Source: Kluyvera genomosp. 3 (GTDB lineage: Bacteria > Pseudomonadota > Gammaproteobacteria > Enterobacterales > Enterobacteriaceae). Taken from it: a DNA stretch of 64,000 bases. Below, one piece after another: positions 49,005 to 59,514 of this stretch. Below the pieces are notes generated by a model. That model was not told the origin of the DNA. It worked only from the letters and a program-made list of their open reading frames with translations, and did not search any database. The translations under genes were made by a program, and so were the position numbers. The stretch spans positions 124,001-188,000 of the forward strand of contig CP022114.1 in NCBI GenBank assembly GCA_002211745.1, given 5' to 3'. Positions within the stretch are counted from its first letter, which is position 1. Each line of letters begins with the position of its first letter.

Positions 49005-50000
49005 ATGGACGCGTTTATCAAGAATACATATAGTTTTGGGACGAAAAATATAAATAACAATTCCCCAGAACTGAACATATCTTATGGTATAGATAAAAAT
49101 TTTCTATACGGTGCTGGTGTCTCTATCTCTTCGGTGTTATTGAACAATAGAGATATTAACTTTACTTTCCATGTTTTTACCGATTACATCGACGAAGGAT
49201 ATTTAAATACTTTCAAAGAGACTGCTGAGCAATTTGATACTTTGATAAAAGTATATCTTATTGATCCTCATTATTTTGTTGATTTACCTACATCTGATGT
49301 ATGGTCATATGCGACCTATTTCAGAATTTATTCTTTTGATTACTTAAGTAATACTTTATCGACACTGCTGTACCTGGATGCTGATGTGGTATGTAAGGGC
49401 AGTCTTAAGCTCTTTACCGAAATAGACTTTAAAGACGAATTTGCAGCAGTAATCCCAGATAGTAAATCAACACAAGAGGCATGCAGTAAGAGGTTAAATA
49501 TACCAGAGATTAATGGGGCGTATTTTAATGCCGGAGTGATGTTTGTTAATCTTCATAAATGGAAAGAAGCAGATCTAAAACCCTATTTGTTAAGCTTGTT
49601 GAAAGGTGAAACACCTTATGGACGGTTGAAGTATTTAGATCAGGATGCATTAAACATTTCATTTGAGATGAATAACATCTATTTACCATCTGGTTATAAT
49701 ACAATATATTCATTGAAAAATGAGTTGTCCGATCGTAAACATGAAGAGTACAAGAAGGTTATTAATGATAGCACCGTGCTTATTCATTATACGGGCATCA
49801 CTAAACCATGGCATAGTTGGGCTAACTATCCTGCTGCCGTATTTTTTCAAACAGCACGTGAAAAATCGCCATGGAAAGCATATCCACTGAAAGAAGCTAG
49901 ATCAATTTCGGAGATGCAAAAGAAATATAAGCATCTTTTTGTTCAGGGTTTTTATATTCAAGGAATGTTTGCCCTAATTCAATACAAGTTAAGAAAATAA
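49005..50000 (+). CDS. GT8 LPS outer-core glycosyltransferase (WaaJ/WaaR type)
   Basis: Intact 331-residue GT8 enzyme paralogous to the preceding gene: ISYGIDKNFLYGAGVSISSVLLNN, DxD in LYLDADVVCKG and HYTGITKPWHSWANYP. The position corresponds to waaJ/waaR, so it probably adds the third outer-core hexose. Start at ATG 49005 just after GAGGCTTGA. AT-rich relative to the housekeeping genes, like most variable core genes. Confidence 0.86.
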   Translation: MDAFIKNTYSFGTKNINNNSPELNISYGIDKNFLYGAGVSISSVLLNNRDINFTFHVFTDYIDEGYLNTFKETAEQFDTLIKVYLIDPHYFVDLPTSDVWSYATYFRIYSFDYLSNTLSTLLYLDADVVCKGSLKLFTEIDFKDEFAAVIPDSKSTQEACSKRLNIPEINGAYFNAGVMFVNLHKWKEADLKPYLLSLLKGETPYGRLKYLDQDALNISFEMNNIYLPSGYNTIYSLKNELSDRKHEEYKKVINDSTVLIHYTGITKPWHSWANYPAAVFFQTAREKSPWKAYPLKEARSISEMQKKYKHLFVQGFYIQGMFALIQYKLRK

Positions 50001-50048
50001 ATATAATTATAAAATTACTCATTGTTTATATAAACATAAGGTCTCTTG

Positions 50049-50822
50049 ATGCAAGTTCTAATCTATATTGTATCGCTTCTTAGAGATACAGAAAGACGGG
50101 AGAAGATAACGAGTGATTTCTCAAGGCTCGGGATCGACTTTCAGTTCTTTGATGCTGTTGATGCAAAAGATTCCAAAAATAAAGAGTTGATTGCACAGGC
50201 TCGTTTAAGTGGTGTGGGTCATAATATGACTGATGGGGAAATTGCTTGCACATTAAGCCATCAGTTTATTTATCAGGAGTTAAGCTCCGGTAGTCATGAT
50301 TGGATCATCATTCTGGAGGATGATGTCGACATTGATGAGCGGTTCAAAGCGTTTTGTTTATCGTTTAATGAAAAAGAGCAGAAAAATCTACCGAAAAATA
50401 ATCTGTATTTGCTAGGCGGCCAGAAAGGATTACACAGTTATCCTGTTTTAGGTGTTAGTCGTTTTAATGTAATTAAAGCAGGAAGTCTCAAGTTTGGGCG
50501 CGTTAATTATAATCGAGAAAAACTTCGTCGGACGTGTTGTTATTTGATGAATAAAACAATGGCGAAGCAGCTTGTTGACTTGACTGAAAACTATGGTACA
50601 TATCGTGCTGATAGTTGGGAATTAATGTATCAAAAAGAAATTATAAAAGAATTTTATTTAAACGAGATTATATTTCATCCTATAGTTACGCCATTCAATA
50701 GTCATTTAGAGTTGGAGCGTAGTTTAATTTTCGGGCAAAAAAAACCGCGTGGGAAGATACAAGGGAAAATGAAACTACTCCGTTCCTGGCTCCGCGTTAG
50801 CTTTTTTTCACTTCTTAAGTAA
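50049..50822 (+). CDS. GT25 LPS glycosyltransferase
   Basis: Intact 257-residue family 25 (LgtB/LpsA-like) glycosyltransferase. N-terminal MQVLIYIVSLLRDTERREKIT with LGIDFQFFDAVDAKD, then GEIACTLSHQFIYQ, the acidic DWIIILEDDVDI motif and RTCCYLMNKTMAKQL. GT25 enzymes add galactose or glucose in LPS. E. coli and Salmonella core loci have waaK or waaU at this place, so this may define a distinct terminal branch. ATG at 50049 is preferred over TTG one codon earlier. Confidence 0.85.
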   Translation: MQVLIYIVSLLRDTERREKITSDFSRLGIDFQFFDAVDAKDSKNKELIAQARLSGVGHNMTDGEIACTLSHQFIYQELSSGSHDWIIILEDDVDIDERFKAFCLSFNEKEQKNLPKNNLYLLGGQKGLHSYPVLGVSRFNVIKAGSLKFGRVNYNREKLRRTCCYLMNKTMAKQLVDLTENYGTYRADSWELMYQKEIIKEFYLNEIIFHPIVTPFNSHLELERSLIFGQKKPRGKIQGKMKLLRSWLRVSFFSLLK

Positions 50823-50845
50823 TCAAGTTCTTAGGGTATTAAATC

Positions 50846-52096
50846 TTGAATTTGCATGATGTTAGAAATTATATTTTTTATATTGTGATCTGCCTGTGTT
50901 TCATAGGGGATTATTAATCCCTATAGACACTAACTATGCTAATAAAATAGTCATTATTGTAGGGTTTATTTCATTAGTCATGTTGGTTTGGGACAGACCA
51001 TGTGGAATTAGCAAAGGTACTCTATTTTTTGCTCTCAGTTTATTCATCTTAGGGCAATAGATCTGCTGTGGTATGTGACATATAAAACCGAATATGTTAT
51101 TTATAAAAATGCATATAGAGGATATTTAGAAGCCGGTAAAATGTTTGTTTTAAGCGCTTTTACTTTAATCTATATATCTAATAATCAGAGAAAGGTAAGC
51201 TTTAATTTTCATATCATTGCCTGTGTATTGATGCAAATAACGATCTATATTGTTTCATTCTATCAGCATTATGAACTGGGCGCTCGAAGGATCCCTCTTT
51301 CAGCAATGGACGGGGAATTGATCAGATGGGCGCTGCAACAATTGCAGCTTATATGATTACTTTTTGTTCATTGTATTCATCTATTGTCTTTGTGAACCTG
51401 ACCACAAAATATAAGTGGTTTGTTTTTTACTTAAACTTTTTGCTTAGTTTTTCAGTGATAATAATGACCGGAACGCGAGCTTCTATTTTTACTTATCCAT
51501 TTATTGTCGCTATAATATTAATCTCACAATATTATAAGCATCGACTGTTGTTGGTAAAATGCATTGGCGGAATGTTAGTTTCGCTAGTTGTTTGTGGCTT
51601 AGTGTTTCAGCAGTATGTTGACCACCGTATTGTTGCTTTGAAAAAGGATATTGTTGGGTATCAAACTACAGAGAATACTGTTTCTTCTGTCGGCGCTCGT
51701 TTCTCTATGGTTATGGCTGGTTTTAAAAGTGCGCCAGATGGGTTGGAATGGCAATCTTTAGAACAGCGGGCAACGAAAATCATTGCGCTGAGTAAAGAAA
51801 ATCCCATCTATAAGGGTGCTACAGAATTCCTTAATGTCCATATGCATAATGATGTAATAGAAGCACTATCCACAAAGGGTGTGTTTGGTGTTGTTACTCT
51901 TCTTCTATTTTATGTTGCTTTAATTGCATATTGTCTTTCTGAAGGGCGTTATGTGTTATTGGTTTTCCCTGCTGCCATCATGCTGTTTGGTTTAAGTGAT
52001 GTTATTACACATGACAAACCTATCCCTGCGTCATGGATAATATGTCTTTTCCTTTCAGCCTTGCTGTTGAAAGATAAAAATAGAGTTGAGAGTTAA
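50846..52096 (+). CDS. waaL: O-antigen ligase WaaL (frameshifted)
   Basis: Polytopic inner-membrane ligase joining O-antigen to lipid A-core; about 417 residues after repair. The key motif HNDVIEALSTKGVFG fits H[NSQ]x9GxxG of Wzy_C-type ligases. Three breaks: near 50911 (GGGGG read as GGGG), 51055 (GGGG read as GGG) and 51313. The likely start is TTG at 50846, reading MNLHDVRNYIF; no better ATG is in frame. Convergent with waaC. Confidence 0.84.
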
Positions 52097-52130
52097 TTTA
52101 TTAGTGGGTGTTACGCCCACATAATAAATG

Positions 52131-52158
52131 TTGCCCTATAGTGTTTTATATAGGGCAA
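52131..52158. terminator. Terminator between waaL and waaC
   Basis: TTGCCCTATA - GTGTTTTA - TATAGGGCAA, a perfect 10-bp stem that overlaps the waaC stop codon. A second hairpin, GTGGG/CCCAC, lies at 52105-52121. Confidence 0.65.
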
Positions 52159-53092
52159 TAACATTCTCCGCATTCAGATGCGACAAATCCTGCGAAGGCG
52201 AACAACACGCGACCTGATTCTTTCCATACCCTCCAATCAACCCCGGGTCCGTCGGTCCATAAAGCGTGATGTTAGGGCGATCCAGCGCGGCCGTAAGGTG
52301 GCTGAGCCCGGTATCGACGGACACCACGAATTCCGCACCTGCCAACACGTGCGCCACCTTCTCCAGGCTCAGACGCGGCAGAACTTCCACGTAATCAAAC
52401 CCTTCAGCCAGGCGCTTCGCGCGGGCTTCTTCATGCGGCGCACCCCATGGTAATTTGATGCGTAGACCGCGCTCGCCCAGCAGGCGAATCAGCTCACGCC
52501 AGTTTTCTTCCGGCCAATGCTTATCATCGCGCGTCGTGGCATGCAGGAAGACGCAGTAGGGGCTTCTGCAGGCGTAAGCGACCCCAGAAAATGTTGCGCT
52601 ATGGCGTAGTCGCCCTGCGTTTCAGGTTTGGTGTAGCCGAGGCTCTTCGCAAACAGCTCGCGGGTGCGCTCTACGGCATGCTGCTGTTTGGCAATATGAT
52701 GGCGGCGGTTATAGAACAGGCTGGCCAGCGGCTCGCGGGCGCTACTCCAGTCCATGCCATGCTTGATGCCGTGTGCCAGTCGGGTGACCAGCGCGGCGCT
52801 TTTTACCAGCCCTTGAGCATCGATGATCGCATCATATTTTACCGCCTGAATGGCATCGCGAAAGGCTTTGCGTTCGGCTTTGATGGGGCGGAGAACCACG
52901 CTTTACGCCAGCGGCGGATGGCCACCGGAATCACGCGGTCTACCGCTTCATGCCATGAAGGAATTTGCGCGAAACCCTCTTCCACGACCCAGTCAAAGCG
53001 AATATCGGGATGGCACGCATCGCATCGGTTAATGCCGGCAGCGTGTGCAGGACGTCGCCCATTGAAGAGGTTTTGACGATCAACACTCGCAT
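52136..53092 (-). CDS. waaC: LPS heptosyltransferase I WaaC (frameshifted)
   Basis: GT9 enzyme attaching the first heptose to Kdo. Recognisable parts: MRVLIVKTSSMGDVLHTLPALTDA (N-terminal donor loop, restored), IIDAQGLVKSAALVTRLAHG, DDKHWPEE and VSVDTGLSHLTAALDRPNITLYGPTDPGLIGG. Three or more breaks (near 53035, 52895 and 52560). About 319 residues. Last gene of hldD-waaF-waaC, three bases after waaF. Confidence 0.94.
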
Positions 53093-53095
53093 GCG

Positions 53096-54140
53096 TCAGG
53101 CTTCCTCGCTCGACAGCAGCGCGTTGAGCTCTTCCTGGACGCGCGCTGGGTGATATCGATCAGGCTCTGATGATAGCCCTGCGCAGAGTCGCCTTTGCGG
53201 ACCTTGTGGTAACCGGTAATCAGCCGAATCACCCGCGCTTTGTTTGACAGCGGCGGCGTGAAGTCCGGGCTGCTTGGCCCGTAGAGTGCAACCAGCGGCG
53301 GTTTAGCGCGGCAGCCACGTGCATCAGGCCGGAATCATTGGTGACGATAGCCTTACAAGCGGCAATCAGCACCACTGCCTGCTCCAGTTGGGTCTCGCCA
53401 GCCAGATTACGGCACCAACCTTTTTGCTCGTCGCTGAGTGCGGCGATAATTTCATTACCTGCCTCGTTGTCCTTTGCGGAACCGAAAAGAACAATCTGAT
53501 TACCCTGGTCGATCAGCTGCTTCGCGAGTGCGGCGTAGTGATAGTGCGGCCAACGTTTTGCCGGACCAAACTCCGCACCGGGGCAAAAGCCGATCATTGG
53601 GCGGTCGCTGGAGAGCGAAAACGCGTTACAGGCCAGCGATTTCTCGCCTTCGTTCACCTGCAACTGCGGCCACAGCAGCGGCTGCGGCAGATCTTTTGCG
53701 CAGCGCATCACGCCTTTGTCGTAGGCCAGCGCCACGTAGCGCTCGACCATCAGCGGCCAGGCCTCTTTATCCAGCACTCGCGCATCGTTCAGCAGGCCGT
53801 AGCGCATCTCGCCACGCCAGCCGGTGCGCAGTGGGATACCGGCAAAGAAGGGCACCAACGCAGATTTAAAGGAATTAGGCAGGACATAAGCGCGATCATA
53901 GCGCCGCTCGCGCAGGCTATGGCCGAGCTTGCGCCGTTCGCCAATTTCCAGCGCGCCATGCCCTAAAGGCATGGCGATCGCTTCATTGACTTCCGGCATC
54001 CGCGATAACAGCGGACGGCACCACGCGGGTGCCATCACGTCGATTATCGCCTGGGGATAGCGCGCCTTGAGCGTGCGATAGAGACTTTGCGACATCATCA
54101 TGTCGCCCACCCATGACGGGCCGATCACCAGTATTTTCAT
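53096..54140 (-). CDS. waaF: LPS heptosyltransferase II WaaF (frameshifted)
   Basis: GT9 enzyme adding heptose II. MKILVIGPSWVGDMMMSQSLYR opening, GFCPGAEFGPAKRWP, and [31 protein letters not shown] (after repair near 53305). A second break near 53150. Repaired length 348 residues, as in E. coli. Nine bases downstream of hldD. Confidence 0.95.
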
Positions 54141-54149
54141 GCTGACTTC

Positions 54150-55082
54150 TTACGCGTCGCGGTTCAACCAGGCCATGTATTCCGTTACGCCTTCGGCGAC
54201 GGTCTTGAACGGCTTATCGTAGCCAGCAGCGCGCAGGTTGGTCAGATCGGCCTGCGTGAACGCCTGATAGCGGCCTTTCAGTTTGTCCGGGAAAGGAATG
54301 TATTCAATGCTGCCTTTTTTGTGGAAAGCCAGGGTGGCGTCAGCCACGGCCTGGAAGGATTCCGCGCGGCCGGTACCGAGGTTGAAGATGCCGGATTTTC
54401 CGTTTTCCCAGAACCACAGGTTTACCGCCGCCACGTCGCCGACGTAAACGAAGTCACGTTTGAAGCCATCGCTGCCTTCGAACAGTTTCGGGCTTTCACC
54501 GTTGTTCAACTGGGTGTTCAGGTGGAACGCGACGCTCGCCATGCTGCCTTTGTGGCCTTCACGCGGCCCGTAGACGTTAAAGTAGCGGAAGCCCACGATC
54601 GGCGAATTCGCTTCCGGCATGATGCGGCGTACGTACTCGTCGAACAGGAATTTAGAGTAACCGTACACGTTCAGCGGTTTTTCAAATTCGCGGGACTCGA
54701 TAAAGTCGCTGGTGCGGCCGCCGTAGGTGGCTGCGGAAGAGGCGTACAGGAACGGGATTTCACGCTCCAGGCAGTAGTGCAGCAGCTCTTTGGAGTACTG
54801 ATAGTTGTTATCCATCACGTACTTACCGTCCCACTCGGTGGTGGAAGAGCAAGCGCCTTCGTGGAACACGGCTTCGATGTCGCCGAATTCTTCACCGGCC
54901 ATAATCTGGATCAGAAAATCTTCTTTATCCATGTAGTCGGTGATATCCAGGTCCACCAGGTTTACGAACTTGGTGCCGTCTTTCAGGTTGTCCACTACCA
55001 GGATGTCGGTAATGCCTTTGTCATTCAGCGCTTTCACGATGTTGCTGCCAATGAAGCCAGCGCCGCCGGTAACGATAATCAT
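54150..55082 (-). CDS. hldD: ADP-glyceromanno-heptose 6-epimerase
   Basis: Intact 310-residue SDR enzyme making ADP-L-glycero-D-manno-heptose, the donor for WaaC and WaaF. NADP loop [11 protein letters not shown], catalytic YGYSK (Tyr/Lys) and [23 protein letters not shown] at 55082 matches E. coli. Leads the heptose operon; the 217-base gap to kbl holds both divergent promoters. Confidence 0.98.
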   Translation of the reverse strand: MIIVTGGAGFIGSNIVKALNDKGITDILVVDNLKDGTKFVNLVDLDITDYMDKEDFLIQIMAGEEFGDIEAVFHEGACSSTTEWDGKYVMDNNYQYSKELLHYCLEREIPFLYASSAATYGGRTSDFIESREFEKPLNVYGYSKFLFDEYVRRIMPEANSPIVGFRYFNVYGPREGHKGSMASVAFHLNTQLNNGESPKLFEGSDGFKRDFVYVGDVAAVNLWFWENGKSGIFNLGTGRAESFQAVADATLAFHKKGSIEYIPFPDKLKGRYQAFTQADLTNLRAAGYDKPFKTVAEGVTEYMAWLNRDA

Positions 55083-55299
55083 AACTGTAACCTTTGATAT
55101 TGGTGGGCCAGGGCGTATCCCAGGCACGAATGCTTCTAATCATACCATCACATTAGCCCGCCTTCAGCCTTTCACCGTTCGGCTGGATGTGGGACGCGTG
55201 ATTTATGCTGCAAATAATTCATTCAGACATGCATCATCTCGTATCAGCGTATAGCTTTGGGTAATATGTTCCAAATTTTACCGAATCTGGAGAGTTGCA

Positions 55300-56496
55300 A
55301 TGCGTGGTGATTTTTACAAACAGTTAACTCAGGACCTCGATACCGCCCGTGCGGAAGGGTTGTTTAAAGAAGAACGTATTATCACCTCCGCTCAGCAAGC
55401 GGATATCACCGTGGGCGACGGCAGCCACGTCATTAACTTCTGCGCCAACAACTACCTTGGCCTGGCCAACCACCCTGAGCTGATCAATGCCGCCAAAGCC
55501 GGTATGGACAGCCATGGTTTCGGTATGGCCTCGGTACGTTTCATTTGCGGCACCCAGGACAGCCACAAAGCGCTGGAGCAGAAGCTGGCAAGCTTCCTCG
55601 GTATGGAAGACGCCATTCTGTATTCCTCCTGCTTTGATGCCAACGGCGGCCTGTTTGAAACGCTGCTGGGCGCAGAAGACGCCATTATCTCCGACGCCCT
55701 GAACCACGCCTCGATCATCGACGGCGTGCGCCTGTGTAAAGCGAAGCGTTTCCGCTATGCCAACAACGATATGGTTGAGCTGGAAGAGCGCCTGAAGGAA
55801 GCGCGTGCAGCCGGTGCACGCCACGTGCTGATTGCCACCGACGGCGTGTTCTCGATGGACGGTGTGATTGCCAACCTGAAAGGCGTCTGCGACCTGGCGG
55901 ACAAATACGATGCGCTGGTGATGGTCGATGATTCCCACGCGGTTGGCTTCGTCGGTGAAAATGGCCGTGGTTCGCATGAATACTGTGATGTGATGGGCCG
56001 TGTCGACATCATCACCGGCACGCTGGGCAAAGCGCTTGGCGGCGCGTCCGGCGGCTATACCGCAGCGCGTAAGGAAGTGGTGGAGTGGCTGCGCCAGCGT
56101 TCGCGTCCGTATCTGTTCTCCAACTCGCTGGCGCCGGCTATCGTTGCCGCATCGATTAAAGTGCTGGAGATGGTGGAGAATGGCGCTGAGCTGCGCGACC
56201 AGCTGTGGGCCAATGCCCGTCTGTTCCGCGAAAAAATGACCGCCGCTGGCTTTACGCTTGCGGGCGCGGACCACGCGATTATCCCGGTGATGCTGGGTGA
56301 TGCGGTGGTGGCGCAGAACTTCGCGCGTGAGCTGCAAAAAGAAGGAATTTACGTCACCGGATTCTTCTTCCCGGTGGTACCAAAAGGCCAGGCGCGTATC
56401 CGCACCCAGATGTCAGCGGCGCATACGACGGCACAAATTGAACGTGCGGTGGAAGCCTTTACCCGCATCGGTAAACAACTGGGCGTGATTGCCTGA
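55300..56496 (+). CDS. kbl: 2-amino-3-ketobutyrate CoA ligase (glycine C-acetyltransferase)
   Basis: Intact 398-residue PLP enzyme splitting 2-amino-3-ketobutyrate with CoA into glycine and acetyl-CoA. PLP lysine in [14 protein letters not shown]; the substrate site [22 protein letters not shown] precedes the ATG. Nine bases before tdh: the threonine catabolic pair. Confidence 0.98.
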   Translation: MRGDFYKQLTQDLDTARAEGLFKEERIITSAQQADITVGDGSHVINFCANNYLGLANHPELINAAKAGMDSHGFGMASVRFICGTQDSHKALEQKLASFLGMEDAILYSSCFDANGGLFETLLGAEDAIISDALNHASIIDGVRLCKAKRFRYANNDMVELEERLKEARAAGARHVLIATDGVFSMDGVIANLKGVCDLADKYDALVMVDDSHAVGFVGENGRGSHEYCDVMGRVDIITGTLGKALGGASGGYTAARKEVVEWLRQRSRPYLFSNSLAPAIVAASIKVLEMVENGAELRDQLWANARLFREKMTAAGFTLAGADHAIIPVMLGDAVVAQNFARELQKEGIYVTGFFFPVVPKGQARIRTQMSAAHTTAQIERAVEAFTRIGKQLGVIA

Positions 56497-56505
56497 GGGT
56501 GTCAG

Positions 56506-57530
56506 ATGAAAGCGTTATCTAAACTGAAAGCGGAAGAAGGGATCTGGATGACCGACGTTCCGGAACCGGAACTCGGCCACAATGACCTGCTGATTAAAAT
56601 TCGCAAAACCGCGATTTGTGGCACCGACGTGCATATCTACAACTGGGATGAATGGTCACAGAAGACGATCCCGGTACCGATGGTTGTGGGCATGAATACG
56701 TGGGCGAAGTGGTCGGTATCGGCCAGGAAGTGCGCGGCTTTAAAATCGGCGACCGCGTCTCCGGTGAAGGCCATATCACCTGTGGTCACTGCCGTAACTG
56801 CCGCGCCGGACGTACGCACCTGTGCCGCAACACCATAGGCGTTGGCGTTAACCGTCCGGGCTGTTTTGCGGAATATCTGGTGATCCCGGCGTTTAACGCG
56901 TTCAAAATTCCGGACAATATCTCCGACGACCTGGCCTCAATTTTTGACCCGTTCGGCAACGCGGTCCACACCGCGCTCTCTTTCGACCTGGTGGGTGAAG
57001 ATGTGCTGGTCTCCGGTGCGGGCCCGATTGGCGTGATGGCGGCCGCGGTCGCTAAACACGTTGGCGCGCGTAACGTTGTGATTACTGACGTGAACGAATA
57101 CCGCCTGGAGCTGGCGCGCAAAATGGGCGTGACCCGCGCGGTCAACGTCGCCAAAGAGAACCTCAACGACGTCATGGCTGAGCTGGGCATGACTGAAGGT
57201 TTTGATGTCGGTCTGGAAATGTCCGGCGCGCCGCCGGCGTTCCGCTCCATGCTGGACACCATGAACCACGGCGGGCGCATTGCGATGCTGGGTATTCCGC
57301 CGTCCGATATGTCCATCGACTGGACCAAAGTTATCTTTAAAGGGCTGTTTATTAAAGGTATCTATGGCCGTGAAATGTTCGAAACCTGGTACAAGATGGC
57401 GGCGCTTATCCAGTCTGGCCTCGATCTGTCGCCGATCATCACCCACCGCTTCGGCATTGATGACTTCCAGAAAGGCTTTGACGCGATGCGTTCCGGTCAG
57501 TCCGGTAAAGTTGTGCTGAGCTGGGATTAA
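56506..57530 (+). CDS. tdh: L-threonine 3-dehydrogenase (frameshifted)
   Basis: Zinc NAD+-dehydrogenase starting the threonine-to-glycine route. Catalytic Zn site [13 protein letters not shown] and [14 protein letters not shown]; structural Zn cysteines in [22 protein letters not shown] loop [11 protein letters not shown]. One break near 56692 (CC read as C in VVGHEYV) is repaired to 341 residues. Confidence 0.97.
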
Positions 57531-57535
57531 TCATA

Positions 57536-57567
57536 AAAGGCCAGGATCGCTCTCCTGGCCTTTTATT
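57536..57567 (+). terminator. Terminator of kbl-tdh
   Basis: AAAAGGCCAGGA - TCGCTC - TCCTGGCCTTTT followed by ATTTTC; long perfect stem with flanking A and T tracts. Confidence 0.9.
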
Positions 57568-57623
57568 TTCGGCTTCATCTCTAGTACGCTAGCGCCAGTT
57601 TCACTTCATAGTAAAGAGCGAGT

Positions 57624-58574
57624 ATGACCAGCCAGACAATCGATGTTAGCGTTATTATTCCGGTTTATAACGGTGAAAAGAGTATCCAGCAGATCGTTGA
57701 AGACGTTCTGGCTGAACAAAGGGTATCGCTGGAGCTTATCGTTATTGACGATGGTTCAACGGATAATACGCTGAATATTCTTTCGTCGATTTCTGACAGC
57801 CGGCTGAAAATCATTTCTCAACCTAACAGCGGCGTCTACGTTGCGCGAAACGCAGGACTGGCAGCCCACCGGGGCAAATGGCTGATTTTACTTGATGCCG
57901 ATGATGATATTCATCCGGATATGATTTATTCACGGCTGCAACTGGCCGAGAAAAATAATTGCGATGTGCTAATTTCCAACGGTATGTTCACTTCGGCACG
58001 TGGCCATCAGCATGGGCACGCTGTTCACTCTCGACAGATTTATAACCAAACGCAGAGTGGTTTTGCATGGATTAACCATGCGGTGAAAGTGCGGGAATGG
58101 CCGCATTATATCTGGCTGCAAATTATCCGTTCAGAGTACATCAAAAAAAATAATATCGATTTTCATATTGGCAGCAGCCATAAAGATATTCTGTGGACGA
58201 CGGAACTGGCGCTGGCCAATGGTGTGTTTTATCTCTCAGAGACGCCGGATTACTACTACGTCAAGAATACTGAGTCGATCACTAATCACACCCGCTACTA
58301 CGATCCGCGAGCCTATAGCTACATTGATATTATCAGCAAACTGATCGCCTACGCGAAACGTCCGGAATATGCAGCTGTGCGCCGTTCGCTGCTGATCCAT
58401 GCGTTAAAAGAAAGCGGGCATTTTCTGGGGCTCTATCGCCGTAAGATAAAAGACAAAACGGCCGTACGACAAAAATTCAATGAGCAGATCGCACTCTCCG
58501 ACCTGGCGAAAGGGCTTACCGACATACACAGCGTATGGTTCCTTATTCGCCTGTGGTCAAAGATGCGCGGTTAA
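57624..58574 (+). CDS. GT2 glycosyltransferase at the waaH/yibD position
   Basis: Intact 316-residue family 2 glycosyltransferase. VSVIIPVYNGEKSIQQIVEDVL, VIDDGSTDNT and LLDADDDIHPDM give the GT-A fold with DxD-like motif; SHKDILWTTELAL matches the HxDIxWTxE pattern of WaaH-type enzymes. In E. coli waaH (yibD) at this place adds glucuronic acid to heptose III. The sequence differs a lot from K-12 WaaH and is shorter than its 344 residues, so activity is uncertain. Confidence 0.72.
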   Translation: MTSQTIDVSVIIPVYNGEKSIQQIVEDVLAEQRVSLELIVIDDGSTDNTLNILSSISDSRLKIISQPNSGVYVARNAGLAAHRGKWLILLDADDDIHPDMIYSRLQLAEKNNCDVLISNGMFTSARGHQHGHAVHSRQIYNQTQSGFAWINHAVKVREWPHYIWLQIIRSEYIKKNNIDFHIGSSHKDILWTTELALANGVFYLSETPDYYYVKNTESITNHTRYYDPRAYSYIDIISKLIAYAKRPEYAAVRRSLLIHALKESGHFLGLYRRKIKDKTAVRQKFNEQIALSDLAKGLTDIHSVWFLIRLWSKMRG

Positions 58575-59511
58575 TTAAGCCCCACTGCTGCTCCACCCCT
58601 GCCACTGCAGCTGCATATACTGCACCAGCGTGCTGTGGGTGATGCTTTCGCTCAATACGTTGAAGAAGCGGCTGGCGTAAACCGGCTCCAGCGGTTTCTT
58701 CGGCTTGCAAAGCTTCACGCCATGGAACGGGTTGCGTGGCTGTGTCGGTTGAACGGATGGCGGCAAACCGCGATTCGGCGTCGAGGTGTCAACCTGCGGT
58801 TCGTTGAGCAGGCTGCTCGGGCGCACCAGGGTGATATCTGACGGCAGGCTATAGACCATTTGCTGCAATACGCGCACGGTCGTTGGATGCGGGTGACCAA
58901 TAGCGATCGCCGAACCGTTGCGGCGCGCGAGGTCGACTGCCCGGTTAAACTGGCGACGAATATCCGCTTCGTTCTGGGTGTCGTCGAGGAACACTCTGCG
59001 CTTAATCACCTTCACCCGGTACCGTTAGCGGCGCGCATGGCCTGGCTATTGCCGATGGTCATGCTGTCGAGGAAGTAAAGATTGTAGCGGCTGAGTGCCT
59101 GCATCACTTTTTGCATGCCAAACAGGCTGGAGGTCATCGCGCTGCCCATATGGTTGTTCAGGCCTACGGCATACGGCACTTTATCGACCGCTTCGCGAAT
59201 AATCCGTTCGATCTCATCGCTGCTCATGTCCGGGCGCAGGGTGTCTTTTTCCAGCGGCTGCTTGCTGAGCGGCGCCATCGGCAGGTGAATCAACACTTCA
59301 TGCCCGGCGTTATGGCCTTAGTGGCCATTTCACGCGCATGAGGGGCGTTAGGGAGTACCGCAACGGAAATGGTGGACGGCATCGCCAGCACCTGATTTTC
59401 CTGCTGCGGACGATAACCAAAGTCATCGATAACGATAGAGAGCTTACCGGCATAGCTCGGCGCGGCGAATGCCAGCGCACTAAGAAGTACGACTCGACGA
59501 AATTGAAGCAA
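58575..59511 (-). CDS. yibQ: Divergent polysaccharide deacetylase YibQ (frameshifted)
   Basis: Periplasmic protein, about 312 residues, of the divergent polysaccharide deacetylase family. Signal peptide ends APSYAG; KLSIVIDDFGYRPQQENQVL, HLPMAPLSKQPLEK, NNHMGSAMTSS and AIGHPHPTT are family motifs. Breaks near 59305 and 59015. Function unsettled; it is cotranscribed with envC, three bases after its stop. Confidence 0.92.
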
Positions 59512-59514
59512 AAC

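Noticed and set aside
50900-51060. Phase variation by G runs in waaL and the pilus genes
   Set aside because: Similar one-base losses occur in essential housekeeping genes throughout, so a shared sequence error explains them better than contingency loci.
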